Shown in pieces: positions 1 to 9,600 of a stretch of DNA of 64,000 nucleotides. This stretch comes from Paracoccaceae bacterium (lineage in GTDB: Bacteria; Pseudomonadota; Alphaproteobacteria; Rhodobacterales; Rhodobacteraceae), in assembly GCA_021741245.1 (NCBI GenBank), contig JAIOYF010000002.1:186001-250000 (forward strand). Direction: 5' to 3'. The position numbers and the translations under genes are program-made. Position 1 is the first letter of the stretch, and every line of letters begins with the position of its first letter. The notes under the pieces are model-generated. The model saw nothing but the letters and a program-made list of their open reading frames with translations, ran no database searches and was not told where the DNA came from.

Positions 1-1518
1 ACCATCTTTGGACCGGGCGTGACCGTTGTCGGGGCGAGTTATACCGGGGGATCAACATCCTCGGCGGTCTACTCCAACGGACAGCGGGCAGAGGGCGTCG
101 TTCCAGGCACAAACGGCGTCATCCTATCGACCGGCGATGTCCGCAACTTCACCCAATCCAGCGGCGACCCAAACAGATCTTCAGGCACGTCGACCAATAC
201 CTCGGGCGTGGATAACAACAGCCAGTTCAACACGATCGCCGGTGCCCGAACTTATGATGCCGCGTGGCTGGATGTCGATTTCATCCCTACCGAAGGTTTG
301 ATGACCATCCAGTTCATCTTCGCATCAGAAGAATACCCAGAATACGTCAACTCAAATTTCAACGACGTGATGGGGGTATGGGTCAACGGCAGCTACGTCC
401 CTATTCAGGTTGGCAATGGACGAACATCTGTTAACAATATCAATGGCCTGACAAATGAAAACCTTGTCGTCTCGAACACCGGCGACAATTACAATACGGA
501 AATGGATGGCTTTACCGTCACCCTGTCGCTGACGATGGTCGTGATCCCCGGTGTCGTAAACTCCATTCGGATCGGCATCGCGGATACCTCTGATACCAAC
601 TACGACTCCGCGATCCTGATCGCCGCAGACTCCGCCCATACCAACCTTGTCGCGGTTGCCGATTCCGTCAACCTGAACCCATATGGGTCAAAGACAGTCG
701 ATGTTTTGGCAAACGACGTCTCTCCGGGCGGGTCGTCTTTGGTCATCACCCATATCAACGGACAGCCCGTCTTGGCGGGCCAGACGATCACCTTGCCATC
801 CGGGCAGCTGGTGACGCTCAATATGGACGGAACCTTCACCATCGTCGGGGATGGCGATACAGAAACCGTGAACTTTACCTATACTGCGGCCATTGGTGGG
901 GGGGCGGGCCTGAACTCTGTCGGCATCGTCACCATCAATTCCATTCCCTGCTTTGTGGCCGGGACCATGATCCTGACACCCGACGGCGAACGCCCGGTCG
1001 AGACACTGAAAGCCGGTGATCTGGTGGTGACCAAGGATGACGGCCCGCAACCCGTGCGCTGGATCGGCCAAAGACAGGTCGAGGCCCGCGGCACCTTGGC
1101 CCCCATTGAAATCCGCGAAGGCACCTTTGGCCCCCATCGTCAGCTTTTGGTTTCCCCCCAGCACAGGGTTCTGGTGCGCGACAGCCTTGCGGAACTTTTG
1201 TTTGGCGAGGCCGAGGTTCTGATCGCCGCAAAAGATCTGGTCAACGACAAATCGGTTCGCATCCGCGAGGGTGGAACCGTCGAATATGTCCATATCCTTT
1301 TTGACAAGCATCAACTTGTCTCCTCTGCCGGGCTGACAACGGAAAGCTTCCTGCCGGGTCCTCAGGCCACTCAAATGTTCGAGCAAGCCATCCTTGAGGA
1401 AATCAGCGCCATTTTTCCCGAGATCGATCCGCGCACTGGCGAAGGCTACAGCACAGCGGTCCGCCGCACGCTCAAAAGCTTTGAGGCACAGTTGCTTTTG
1501 TCATCACAGGCCGCCTGA
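1..1518 (+). CDS. Choice-of-anchor L / Hint domain protein, 5' partial
   Basis: The frame is open at base 1, so the start lies before the window. The first residues (TIFGPGVTVV) align with [10 protein letters not shown] near residue 18 of the paralogue at 3087, so only about 20 residues are probably missing. An N-terminal choice-of-anchor L-type domain (FIFASEEYPEYV, FNDVMGVWVNG) is followed by an Ig/cadherin-like stretch (VLANDV) and a C-terminal Hint (hedgehog/intein) domain. The Hint nucleophile candidate Cys is at 949-951 (CFVAGTMI) and the His motif is SPQHRVLV. Hint domains cleave or rearrange their own backbone at the Cys; the anchor-L part suggests a secreted or surface protein. No signal peptide is visible in this part. 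The C-terminus carries an R-x-x-L-K-x-x-E-A-x-L-L tail shared with the two downstream paralogues. The next gene starts 5 bases after the stop, suggesting an operon. Confidence 0.85.
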   Translation, partial: TIFGPGVTVVGASYTGGSTSSAVYSNGQRAEGVVPGTNGVILSTGDVRNFTQSSGDPNRSSGTSTNTSGVDNNSQFNTIAGARTYDAAWLDVDFIPTEGLMTIQFIFASEEYPEYVNSNFNDVMGVWVNGSYVPIQVGNGRTSVNNINGLTNENLVVSNTGDNYNTEMDGFTVTLSLTMVVIPGVVNSIRIGIADTSDTNYDSAILIAADSAHTNLVAVADSVNLNPYGSKTVDVLANDVSPGGSSLVITHINGQPVLAGQTITLPSGQLVTLNMDGTFTIVGDGDTETVNFTYTAAIGGGAGLNSVGIVTINSIPCFVAGTMILTPDGERPVETLKAGDLVVTKDDGPQPVRWIGQRQVEARGTLAPIEIREGTFGPHRQLLVSPQHRVLVRDSLAELLFGEAEVLIAAKDLVNDKSVRIREGGTVEYVHILFDKHQLVSSAGLTTESFLPGPQATQMFEQAILEEISAIFPEIDPRTGEGYSTAVRRTLKSFEAQLLLSSQAA

Positions 1519-1523
1519 TCTGC

Positions 1524-2516
1524 ATGAAAAACGATTGGCTCGCCCTCTCTGACCTTCCCATGACCGATCTGCCGGATCGGATGATTGATGACGGGCTGTT
1601 CATCTGCGAAGTTGCCTTGCCACTTGCCTCGACAACTGTGCTGCTGGATTGGCAAACGACCGAACCCGAGGCCAGAACCTTTTCGATTTTTCTGGATCAA
1701 GACCGGGGTGTGGTCGTCTTGCATCGACAGGGCGACACAATCCGCCGCCACATGCTGCCCGGCCCCTTGCCATTTGGCAGCGGCAGCGCCCGGATCACCT
1801 ATGGCTGGGGTCGGCGCAGCGGGAAGTGGTCCCTGACCTTTGGACGCATCGGGATGGGCGAGGAATGCCGCGCCGTGGGCATCAACCCGATTTGTCTGTC
1901 CACCTCTACCTTGGCCGCCCTTTGCCGGTCAGACGGGGCGGGATCGCGACATCCGTCCTTGCTTTGGTTTGGGGTCACCCAAGGGGCCAGCCCACCCGAG
2001 CGCGCGCCTTGGATCGGTCTGCGCACCCCGATAGAGACGGTCCGTGGCCCGGTCCCCGCTGGTAGGCTTACCGTGGGTGACTTGATTTGCACCGCCGACA
2101 ACGGCCTTCAGCCCGTACTTGGATTGCAGCGCCTGCGGCTGCCCAGCCGAGGAAGTTTTGCCCCCGTGATCATGCGCGCGCCGTTCCTTGGGCAAGGCAC
2201 CGATGTTCTGATGTCGGCAGACCAGCAGTTGGTGATTTCCGGCACCGAGGTGGAATATATGTTCGGGGTTGAAGAAGTGCTGGTCAGCGCCGGTGCCTTG
2301 GCCAATGGCTCCATCGCGATAACCGACAGTCTGCATGCCTCAACGGATTGCATCGCCATTGATCTTGGGTTGCCCGAACTGATGCTGGTTGACGGCCTAA
2401 AGATCCTGAGCCACGGCGCTGTCCTCAGCCCGCCATCGCGCAAGGTTCTGCTTTCCTATGAGGCGCAGCAGTTGGTCAGCCTGACCGCCCGCCGCACGCT
2501 GCAAGGCGCAGCTTGA
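1524..2516 (+). CDS. Hint-like protein lacking catalytic residues
   Basis: A 330-residue protein in a tight operon with the Hint gene upstream. Residues 1-165 match no domain I recognise. From about residue 170 the sequence follows the Hint domain of its neighbours (TPIETVRGPVPAGRLTVGDL, FGVEEVLVSAGAL) and ends with the same LSYEAQQL-type tail. The neighbours' catalytic Cys (CFVAGT) is replaced by WIGLRT, and their QHR/NHA histidine position reads QQL. It is therefore probably a non-cleaving Hint relative, perhaps structural or a partner of the active proteins; that role is inference. No signal peptide was seen. Confidence 0.75.
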   Translation: MKNDWLALSDLPMTDLPDRMIDDGLFICEVALPLASTTVLLDWQTTEPEARTFSIFLDQDRGVVVLHRQGDTIRRHMLPGPLPFGSGSARITYGWGRRSGKWSLTFGRIGMGEECRAVGINPICLSTSTLAALCRSDGAGSRHPSLLWFGVTQGASPPERAPWIGLRTPIETVRGPVPAGRLTVGDLICTADNGLQPVLGLQRLRLPSRGSFAPVIMRAPFLGQGTDVLMSADQQLVISGTEVEYMFGVEEVLVSAGALANGSIAITDSLHASTDCIAIDLGLPELMLVDGLKILSHGAVLSPPSRKVLLSYEAQQLVSLTARRTLQGAA

Positions 2517-2560
2517 CCCCCCGTGACGCCCCACCGCACCCTGTGGCGCGCCTGTGGCCC

Positions 2561-2896
2561 TTAGTCGAAAAACGGAGTCAACTGGGCGACGATAACCGAA
2601 TTTTCATCCAAAGCGCGTTTCATAAGCGCTTCTTCCTCGGCATCAAATTCAGCACCCGCTTCCCTTTGCTCATCGATGGTTCCATGCCCCTCGACCTCCA
2701 GAACAGCCAGATCCGCCTGTTTCAGAATCGCAACCGTTTCGCGGACTGCCTCGGCCTCATCTACGCCGCTGGCATAGCAGACCAAGGCACCACCGGTGGC
2801 TTTGGGGGGCAAGCCATCGCCGGGCTTGCGGCCAATTTCGACCAAAAGTGTATACACCTGCTGACGACTGGTCTTTTCTGGCTTTTGATCTGACAT
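2561..2896 (-). CDS. Hypothetical protein, 111 aa
   Basis: A small acidic protein I do not recognise, starting MSDQKPEK and ending TPFFD. The ATG at 2896 is preferred over a GTG two codons upstream because AAAGG sits eight bases before it. It has no signal peptide or membrane segment and is rich in Glu/Ala helices in the second half, so it is probably cytosolic. It lies convergent to the Hint operon and divergent from the Hint gene at 3087. Reading-frame length and ribosome site support a real gene; an antisense frame over the same stretch is weaker. Confidence 0.6.
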   Translation of the reverse strand: MSDQKPEKTSRQQVYTLLVEIGRKPGDGLPPKATGGALVCYASGVDEAEAVRETVAILKQADLAVLEVEGHGTIDEQREAGAEFDAEEEALMKRALDENSVIVAQLTPFFD

Positions 2897-3086
2897 GAAC
2901 ACGGCCTTTCATCGCTCGTCCCCCTCCGGTCGCCCGAACGCGGGCGCTTGTCAAGGAACACGCTTCATTCACGTTGCTGCACTGAGGTCAGATCGGACCG
3001 CAAACCCAAGCAAGCAGCCATGCCCGCCTGAATTCAGAAAATCCAAAGTCGCCTGAGGTGCTGAACATCCGAGCAAGTCATCGATC

Positions 3087-4706
3087 ATGCCAAATGAACT
3101 CTCAATCAACACCGACGCGTCGGCATTGGACATGGCCAACACCATTTTTGGTGAGGGTGTCACAGTCGTTTCTGCAAACTTTTCAGGCGCGGCGATGCAA
3201 TCGGGAATTTATTCAGGCGGAGAGACATCTTCACCCGGTGTGGTGCCATCTGACAGCGGTGTTATCCTCTCAACTGGCCAAGTGACGGATTTCACCACGG
3301 CTGGACCAGACGCAAACATCTCGTCCGGCACGACGACGGATTATTCCCTTGGCGGGTCCGTCGCGAATGGCGATGCGCAATTGACGGCGCTGGCAGGCAA
3401 CCAAACCTTTGACGCCGCTCTTTTGACTGCGACCTTCATTCCCACCGGGAATGAACTGACCATGCAGATTGTCTTTGCGTCCGAAGAGTATCTGGAATGG
3501 GTAAACGACGGTTTCAACGACATCGTTGCGATCTGGGTGAATGGAGAGCAGGCCACGCTGACCATTGGGTCTGGCGATATATCGATCGACAACATCAACA
3601 ACACAACCAACTCCAACCTCTATGTTGACAACCCCGATACGGCGACGGGCAATCTCTACAACACAGAAATGGATGGGTTTACCGCCACGCTGACCCTGAA
3701 GGTGACCGTGAACCCCAATGTCGAGAATACGATCATTTTTGCAATCGCAGATACTGGCGATGGGGCGTTCGATTCGAACCTTTTGATCGCCGCCGATTCT
3801 GTGCAGGTGTCTTTGATCGCGGCGGATGACGCAATTTCACTTGGCAAAGGGGATAGCGGGACTTTTGACCTGCTTGCCAATGATCAAAGTACTTTGAACG
3901 CCACTTTGACCCTTTCGCAAATCAACGGGATAGACGTGTTTGCGGGTGACACGATTGTTTTGCCAACGGGTGAAAGCATCACCCTTAACCCCGATGGAAC
4001 AATTTCGGCCAGCGCGACAAATGCGATGGGAACGACGACATTCAGCTACACAATCACCGACGGCTCCAGCAGCACCGACGTCGCCTTCGTGACGCTTAGC
4101 ACCGTCGCCTGTTTCACCGCCGGGACAATGATCGCGGTGCCCGGCGGGCAGCGCCGGATTGAATCACTTGAACCCGGCGATTTGGTCACAACCTTGGATC
4201 ACGGCCCCCAACAAGTGCGTTGGGTTGGGCGCAGCCTTCGCCGTGCCACGGGCGCAGATGCCCCGATCCTCATCCGCAATTGCGATCTTCTGGGCGAAGG
4301 CGAGCTTCGCATTTCCTCAAACCATGCGGTTTTGGTGCGCGAACCCCATGCCGAACTGAATTTTGGGACGTCAGAGGTGCTGGTCAGGGCAAAGGACCTG
4401 ATCGGCATGGCTAATGTATCCCGCGAGGAAACGGGCCGCCCGGTGCTCTATCTGCACCTCTTGCTGGACCGGCATGAGATCGTCATTGCCAATGGCATTC
4501 CGGCGGAAACCTATCTGCCGGGTGGGCATACTGACTATAATTATAATCAAGATACGCAAGATGCCTTGGCGCGGGTTGCCTCAGACAGAAAACGCCACGC
4601 TGCAAGGCCCATCTTGAAACGTCACGAGATGTGCCTTTTGTTCCCGCCCAACCAAGCGCCAAGCGGGAACACCCAAGCTCACATCAGTCGCGCAGCAGGT
4701 CGTTGA
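3087..4706 (+). CDS. Choice-of-anchor L / Hint domain protein
   Basis: A 539-residue full-length paralogue of the partial protein at the window start. Residues 18-240 form the choice-of-anchor L region ([20 protein letters not shown]). Residues 245-335 form an Ig/cadherin-like region ([16 protein letters not shown]). A Hint domain follows from residue 342, with catalytic Cys 342 ([10 protein letters not shown]) and the His motif SSNHAVLV. There is no obvious Sec signal, so export by a type I or other route is possible. The ribosome site before 3087 is weak, and ATG 3132 (MANTIFGEG) is an alternative start. The last 23 bases overlap the end of convergent dapD, and the tail is longer and more basic than in the paralogues. 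Confidence 0.85.
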   Translation: MPNELSINTDASALDMANTIFGEGVTVVSANFSGAAMQSGIYSGGETSSPGVVPSDSGVILSTGQVTDFTTAGPDANISSGTTTDYSLGGSVANGDAQLTALAGNQTFDAALLTATFIPTGNELTMQIVFASEEYLEWVNDGFNDIVAIWVNGEQATLTIGSGDISIDNINNTTNSNLYVDNPDTATGNLYNTEMDGFTATLTLKVTVNPNVENTIIFAIADTGDGAFDSNLLIAADSVQVSLIAADDAISLGKGDSGTFDLLANDQSTLNATLTLSQINGIDVFAGDTIVLPTGESITLNPDGTISASATNAMGTTTFSYTITDGSSSTDVAFVTLSTVACFTAGTMIAVPGGQRRIESLEPGDLVTTLDHGPQQVRWVGRSLRRATGADAPILIRNCDLLGEGELRISSNHAVLVREPHAELNFGTSEVLVRAKDLIGMANVSREETGRPVLYLHLLLDRHEIVIANGIPAETYLPGGHTDYNYNQDTQDALARVASDRKRHAARPILKRHEMCLLFPPNQAPSGNTQAHISRAAGR

Positions 4707-5511
4707 TGCTTGTCTTGCTGCGGGTTTGAGCATCGACTTTCTTGACGATGACCGCGCAGTACAGATTGATCCCGTTTTTCGATGGCATCGACCCTGCAAC
4801 CACGACGGACCCTGCGGGCACTTCGCCGTACATCACCGCCCCGGTCTCACGGTCAACGATCTTGGTCGACTGGCCAATGAACACGCCCATCCCCAGAACC
4901 GAACCTTCGCGGATGATACAGCCCTCAACCACCTCGGACCGCGCGCCGATAAAGCAATTGTCTTCGATGATCGTGGGGCCAGCCTGCATCGGCTCCAGCA
5001 CGCCACCAATCCCGACACCCCCCGACAGGTGCACGTTCTTGCCGATCTGGGCGCAGGAGCCGACCGTTGCCCAGCCATCAACCATCGAGCCTTCGTCAAC
5101 AAAGGCCCCAAGGTTCACAAAAGACGGCATCAGAACCACGCCCTTGCCAATAAAGGCAGACCGACGCACGATGCTGCCCGGAACGGCGCGAAAGCCCGCC
5201 TTGCGCCAATCCGCCTCGATCCAGCCCTGAAACTTGGACGGAACCTTGTCCCACCAGTTGGACCCGCCGTTTGACCCCGAAATTTCATACATATCCGACA
5301 GGCGGAAGGACAAAAGCACTGCCTTTTTCGCCCATTGGTTCACATGCCATTTGCCATCGGCCTGCCGCTCGGCCACGCGCAACGCCCCGGAATCGAGCGC
5401 GGTAAGTGTCGCCTCAATCGCGTCACGGATCTCACCCTTGGTGGCGGGGGTGATGCCATCCCGCGCATCCCATGCGGCTTCGATGGCGGCTTCAAGTGCG
5501 GCATTGGACAT
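4684..5511 (-). CDS. dapD: 2,3,4,5-tetrahydropyridine-2,6-dicarboxylate N-succinyltransferase
   Basis: A 275-residue enzyme transferring succinyl from succinyl-CoA to tetrahydrodipicolinate in the lysine/meso-diaminopimelate pathway, in the cytosol. It has a helical N-terminal domain (residues 1-100; [13 protein letters not shown]) and a left-handed parallel beta-helix made of hexapeptide repeats (residues 105-230). The repeats include [20 protein letters not shown] and [10 protein letters not shown], both highly characteristic of DapD. Its length equals the family norm. It stands alone here, with no other dap gene adjacent. The start MSNAALE fits the family. Confidence 0.97.
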   Translation of the reverse strand: MSNAALEAAIEAAWDARDGITPATKGEIRDAIEATLTALDSGALRVAERQADGKWHVNQWAKKAVLLSFRLSDMYEISGSNGGSNWWDKVPSKFQGWIEADWRKAGFRAVPGSIVRRSAFIGKGVVLMPSFVNLGAFVDEGSMVDGWATVGSCAQIGKNVHLSGGVGIGGVLEPMQAGPTIIEDNCFIGARSEVVEGCIIREGSVLGMGVFIGQSTKIVDRETGAVMYGEVPAGSVVVAGSMPSKNGINLYCAVIVKKVDAQTRSKTSINDLLRD

Positions 5512-5866
5512 GGTCGGGGCCCTTTTCTAACTGAAACTTTGCGCCTGAGTAGCGATCCCAGACCATCAGTGCAATCACCTACTGCGCTTGATCGCTTGGC
5601 AAACACCCCAAAAGGTCAGGCATTCCGTTTTGCAATCAGCAGCAAGTTTCGGCCGCCTGTCCTGAATTGGCCCTTCGATTCCGTTGCGACCGCCATTTTC
5701 ACAAACAAAGCGGATTACAAGGATTGTTCCTGTGGGCCTTGGCCCTGTCATGGCAAAGTTCTGAAGCCTTTGCCGATGCACCGCCAAGGCCGTCTGCCCC
5801 GGCACCTTCGTAGACAACGGGGGGCAGGCCTGCCACAAAAGGGGAAATGCCGCAAAGGATTTGCCG
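5512..5866. other. Intergenic region between dapD and the LOG-family gene
   Basis: A divergent spacer of 355 bases that should hold both promoters. I see no convincing reading frame or RNA gene in it. A perfect 12-base palindrome (GGCAGGCCTGCC) lies at 5823-5834, about 30 bases before the downstream start; its role is unknown. Confidence 0.5.
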
Positions 5867-6688
5867 ATGAAAGACGAACCCCGCAGCCACCCTTTCCGTG
5901 ATTCCGTGCAAGACATGGAGGCGGCAAAGCATACGCCCGACACCGCACAAACCCGCGCGCCTGCGTACCGCCTGGCCTTTACCGACCGCGACTTCATGGC
6001 ACGCGAAGACTTGCGCCCGGTGCGTCTGCAACTGGAATTGCTGAAGCCACAACTGGTGATGGATGAACGCGGCATTGAATCGACCATCGTCTTGTTTGGC
6101 GGCGCCCGCATTCCACGCCCCGAGGATAGGGGCAGCGCCCGCAGCAAGACCTTGGCCGATCTGTCAGCCTATTACGATGAGGCGCGCAAGTTTGCCTACC
6201 GCATGACCGAGCGCAGCATGTCAAGCTATGGCCGAGAGAATGTGATTGTCACCGGTGGCGGCCCCGGCGTGATGGAGGCCGGGAACCGCGGCGCGCATGA
6301 GGCGGGCGGTCAAAGCATTGGCCTGAACATCGTGCTGCCGCATGAGCAAGCCCCAAACGAATATGTCACGCCCGATTTATGCTTTAACTTTCACTACTTC
6401 GCCATTCGCAAGATGCATTTTCTGATGCGGGCAAAGGCGGTTTGTGTGTTCCCCGGCGGCTTTGGCACGCTGGATGAGATGTTTGAATCCCTGACCCTGA
6501 TCCAGACCAAACGCATGAAGCCGATCCCATTCTTGCTGTTTGGCAGGGCCTTTTGGGAAGGGGTCATCAACTGGCAGGCTTTGGCGGACGCGGGCACGAT
6601 CAGCCCTGAGGATTTGTCGCTGTTCCAATTCGTCGAAACTGCCGATGAGGCGATTGCCGCAATTGATGCTTGGCCCGTCGAATGCTGA
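5867..6688 (+). CDS. LOG-family (TIGR00730-type) Rossmann-fold protein
   Basis: A 273-residue member of the LOG/'lysine decarboxylase-like' family. Members studied elsewhere hydrolyse nucleoside 5'-monophosphates, including cytokinin riboside monophosphates, although bacterial members are often mislabelled as lysine decarboxylases. The family signatures are clear: GGGPGVMEAGNRGA near residue 125 and PGGFGTLDEMFE near residue 195. An N-terminal extension of about 60 residues precedes the Rossmann core (IVLFGGARIP). ATG 5867 is chosen over an in-frame TTG at 5861 because AAAGGA lies seven bases upstream. The gene converges on tamB with a 7-base gap. Confidence 0.88.
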   Translation: MKDEPRSHPFRDSVQDMEAAKHTPDTAQTRAPAYRLAFTDRDFMAREDLRPVRLQLELLKPQLVMDERGIESTIVLFGGARIPRPEDRGSARSKTLADLSAYYDEARKFAYRMTERSMSSYGRENVIVTGGGPGVMEAGNRGAHEAGGQSIGLNIVLPHEQAPNEYVTPDLCFNFHYFAIRKMHFLMRAKAVCVFPGGFGTLDEMFESLTLIQTKRMKPIPFLLFGRAFWEGVINWQALADAGTISPEDLSLFQFVETADEAIAAIDAWPVEC

Positions 6689-6695
6689 CGGGTCC

Positions 6696-9600
6696 TTAGT
6701 AGTCTTTTTCAAAGAACAGCCCGATCCCCGTATTGCCATCGGCACCGACCGCCCCCTTCAGCGTCAGGGTATCGGACAGATCGAGGTTCAGGTTGATCTG
6801 ACTCTTGCCTGTCTGATCGACGACAACTTCTGAATAGACGTTCTCGGACAGATATTTTCCGGCGGTCAGTTGGGTCTGACCATCGGCCGATGTTTGCACA
6901 TCCAGATCGTCCAGACCAAAGCCTGTGCGCAGGCGGCTGATGATGCCATCGCCACCGCGCCCGGCAAGCGTTGCCACGGCGCTCGCCAATTGCAGGGCCT
7001 GAAAGGCAGACAGGCTGTCCAATCTGCGGCCAAACAAAAGCTGGGCCAGAACCTCTTCTTCCGGCAATTCGGGGGAGGATGTAAAGCTGACCTGCGGGTC
7101 TGTGGCCGACCCGTCGATCCTGACCGAACTGGTGATCCCGTCGCTGACAGTCGATGCCGCAACAGCCAAAAGCGGATCGAAGTCACCTTGCAACTGCAAC
7201 TGCGCCTCTGACAACACAAGCCGTCGGCCCAGAATATCCAATCGCCCCCGGATCAGGTTAAAGGCCCCAGTCGGGATGACATTGTCACTGGTGCCCGTCA
7301 GCCGCAACTCGCCGCCAAGTTCGGCATCCAAGCCCCGCCCCCGTATGAAAAACCGATTGGGGGCAGAGATCACGATATCAAGGCCAAAGGGCCGCCCCTG
7401 CCCGCCTCCTGTGCCAGATGTCGTCCCCAACAACCCCGCCCGTCGCCGTGTTTCGCGCACAGCAACAGGTTCATTGACATGGCGCAGGCCTGCCAGATCG
7501 CCCGTGGTGCCCAGCCCCGTCGCCGCAATACGCAGTTCGGTTTCCGGCAAGGCCACCCGGCCCGAGATCACCGCCCCCCCCGCAAGTGGGCCGTTGATGG
7601 ACAGGGTTCCGTTGGCGCGCGTCTGATAAAGCTGCGGATCGCGCAAGACCACGCTGACCAACCCAACTTGCAAATCGCTGTTATAGGGCGGGGTCAAGCC
7701 GATCACCCCATCCACGTTCAGATTTCCGCCCGTAGATACGCTTGCCGTGCTGTTGATCCGCGCCTGTCCGCCGGACAGATCCACTGCCGCCGAGATGCCC
7801 TGAACGGTAAACGGCAGGTTTGGGTCCGCCAGCCGCCCCTCGGTCAAAGCCACCCTGCCTGACACAGAGGAAAGCGCGGGCGGGCCATTCACCCGGAGTG
7901 CCAATGAGATCGGCCCAGACACCACCCGTGGGCCGATAAAGGGATTGGCCAGCCCTGCCTGCGCGGTGCCTGCAATGTTCAGATCAACGTTGCGAAAATT
8001 TGGGCCAACGCGCCCGGTGATACGACCGTTGATCTGACCCGGTCCCGTGCCGGACAGGTTAAGGACATAGCCCGCCGCATCCTCGGCGGCGGTGCCTTGC
8101 ACAGTGACTGGCCCCGGAAAATCGGGCAGCAAAAGGCCAAGATTTGCCAAGCGTGCCGTCATATCAATCTCGCGCTGCGCACCAGTGACGCGCCCCGTGG
8201 CGGAAACATCTACTTGCGCATTCTTTAGGGCCAGATCGTCAAGGCGAAGCTGACCCTGATCCAAACGCACCGTTGCGTTCAAGACAGACGCCCCTGCCAA
8301 AACACGGTCCACCTCGGCCTGTCCTATGCGCAGGCTGCCAGCCTCGGCTGATGCTGTGACCACCGCCGCCTCGGGGGTGCCCTTGACCGTCAGATCGGCC
8401 CCGATCCGTCCGCCATAGCCGGGCACGATCCGCCCCAGATCGGCAAGATCCAACCGCACGGCAAGATCGCTGCCGCTTATCGCCAACTTCCCTTGCACCT
8501 GCGCGGTGGCACCCGACGCAGATAACTCCAGCGCTTCGATCTGCAGCACATCGCCGTCGAGATCCGCCAGCACAGACAATGTGGTTTCCCCTTGCAACAG
8601 CCGGTCAAGCTCGGCCTGACCTAGTGCTAGATTTTGGCCTGTGATATTCGCCTCGACCCGTGCCTGTTGTTGCGTCAAGGCGCCGTTAAGGCGGGCCGTC
8701 CCGGACGCCCCCCCGCCATAGGTTGGACCAAGAACCGAAAGATCTGGCATGGAAAAGTCCAGTGTCAAATCCGTCGTTGTGCTGCTGATCTGCCCTTTGC
8801 CTTGCGCCTCAAGCGACGATGCCGATATCGTCAGCGCGCGGATAAGCGTGCCCGTCTCATCCCGTCGCGCATCCAGCGACAGGCGCGAAGCGCCGCTCAA
8901 AAGGCCATCCAGCTCCGCTTGGGACAGCGTCAGATCCTGCCCCTCGACCTGCACCTTGGCGTCAAAAGTTCCGCCCAGCACGCTGCCCTGCCCGGCAAGA
9001 TTGACCGACGCACCTCCCGACAAGGGCCTGCCCACAAGACCGGAAAAGCGGGCCATATCCTTGGCGATCACCGTGGCCGAACCCTCCACCACGATCCCTG
9101 CGGTTGGGTTTGAAATGGCCCCACTGCCCGTCAGGCTGACATCGCCAGCCGCCAGTGACAGACCGCCAAAGCGCAACTCACCTGCGCCTGAGGTCCACCA
9201 AAAGCGCGTATCCAATTGCACATCAGACCCAAGCGCCGTGGCGAGGGCTGCATCTTTGGCCTGCACCCCTTGCAGGCGCGACGAGATGGTTCCGCCAATC
9301 AGTCGATCGCTGCCGACCCGGCCAATCCTGCCCGATCCCGTCAGGGAAAATCCGTCCACATCCGCCGTTGCGGTGCCCAACCCGCGCCCCGTGACAGCGG
9401 CCCGCCACGTTTCGCCCTGCGTTTTGTCATAGCCCAGATCCAACGTGGCAGATTGCAGGCTGACTTCCCCCCCCGCTCCGGGAAGCAAGACCGTGGCCCC
9501 ACTGGGATCACCCAAATCCCCCACCAGCGAAAACTGCTCTGGCAGACCATCCGCAGCAAGGGTGACCTGCCCCGCCAGCCGCACCGAGCGGGCCGCAAGA

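Noticed and set aside
4516-4545. Short TATAAT-like repeats (ctataattataatc) inside the 3087 gene as a promoter
   Set aside because: They encode YNYNQD in frame within a conserved protein and point to no nearby gene start.
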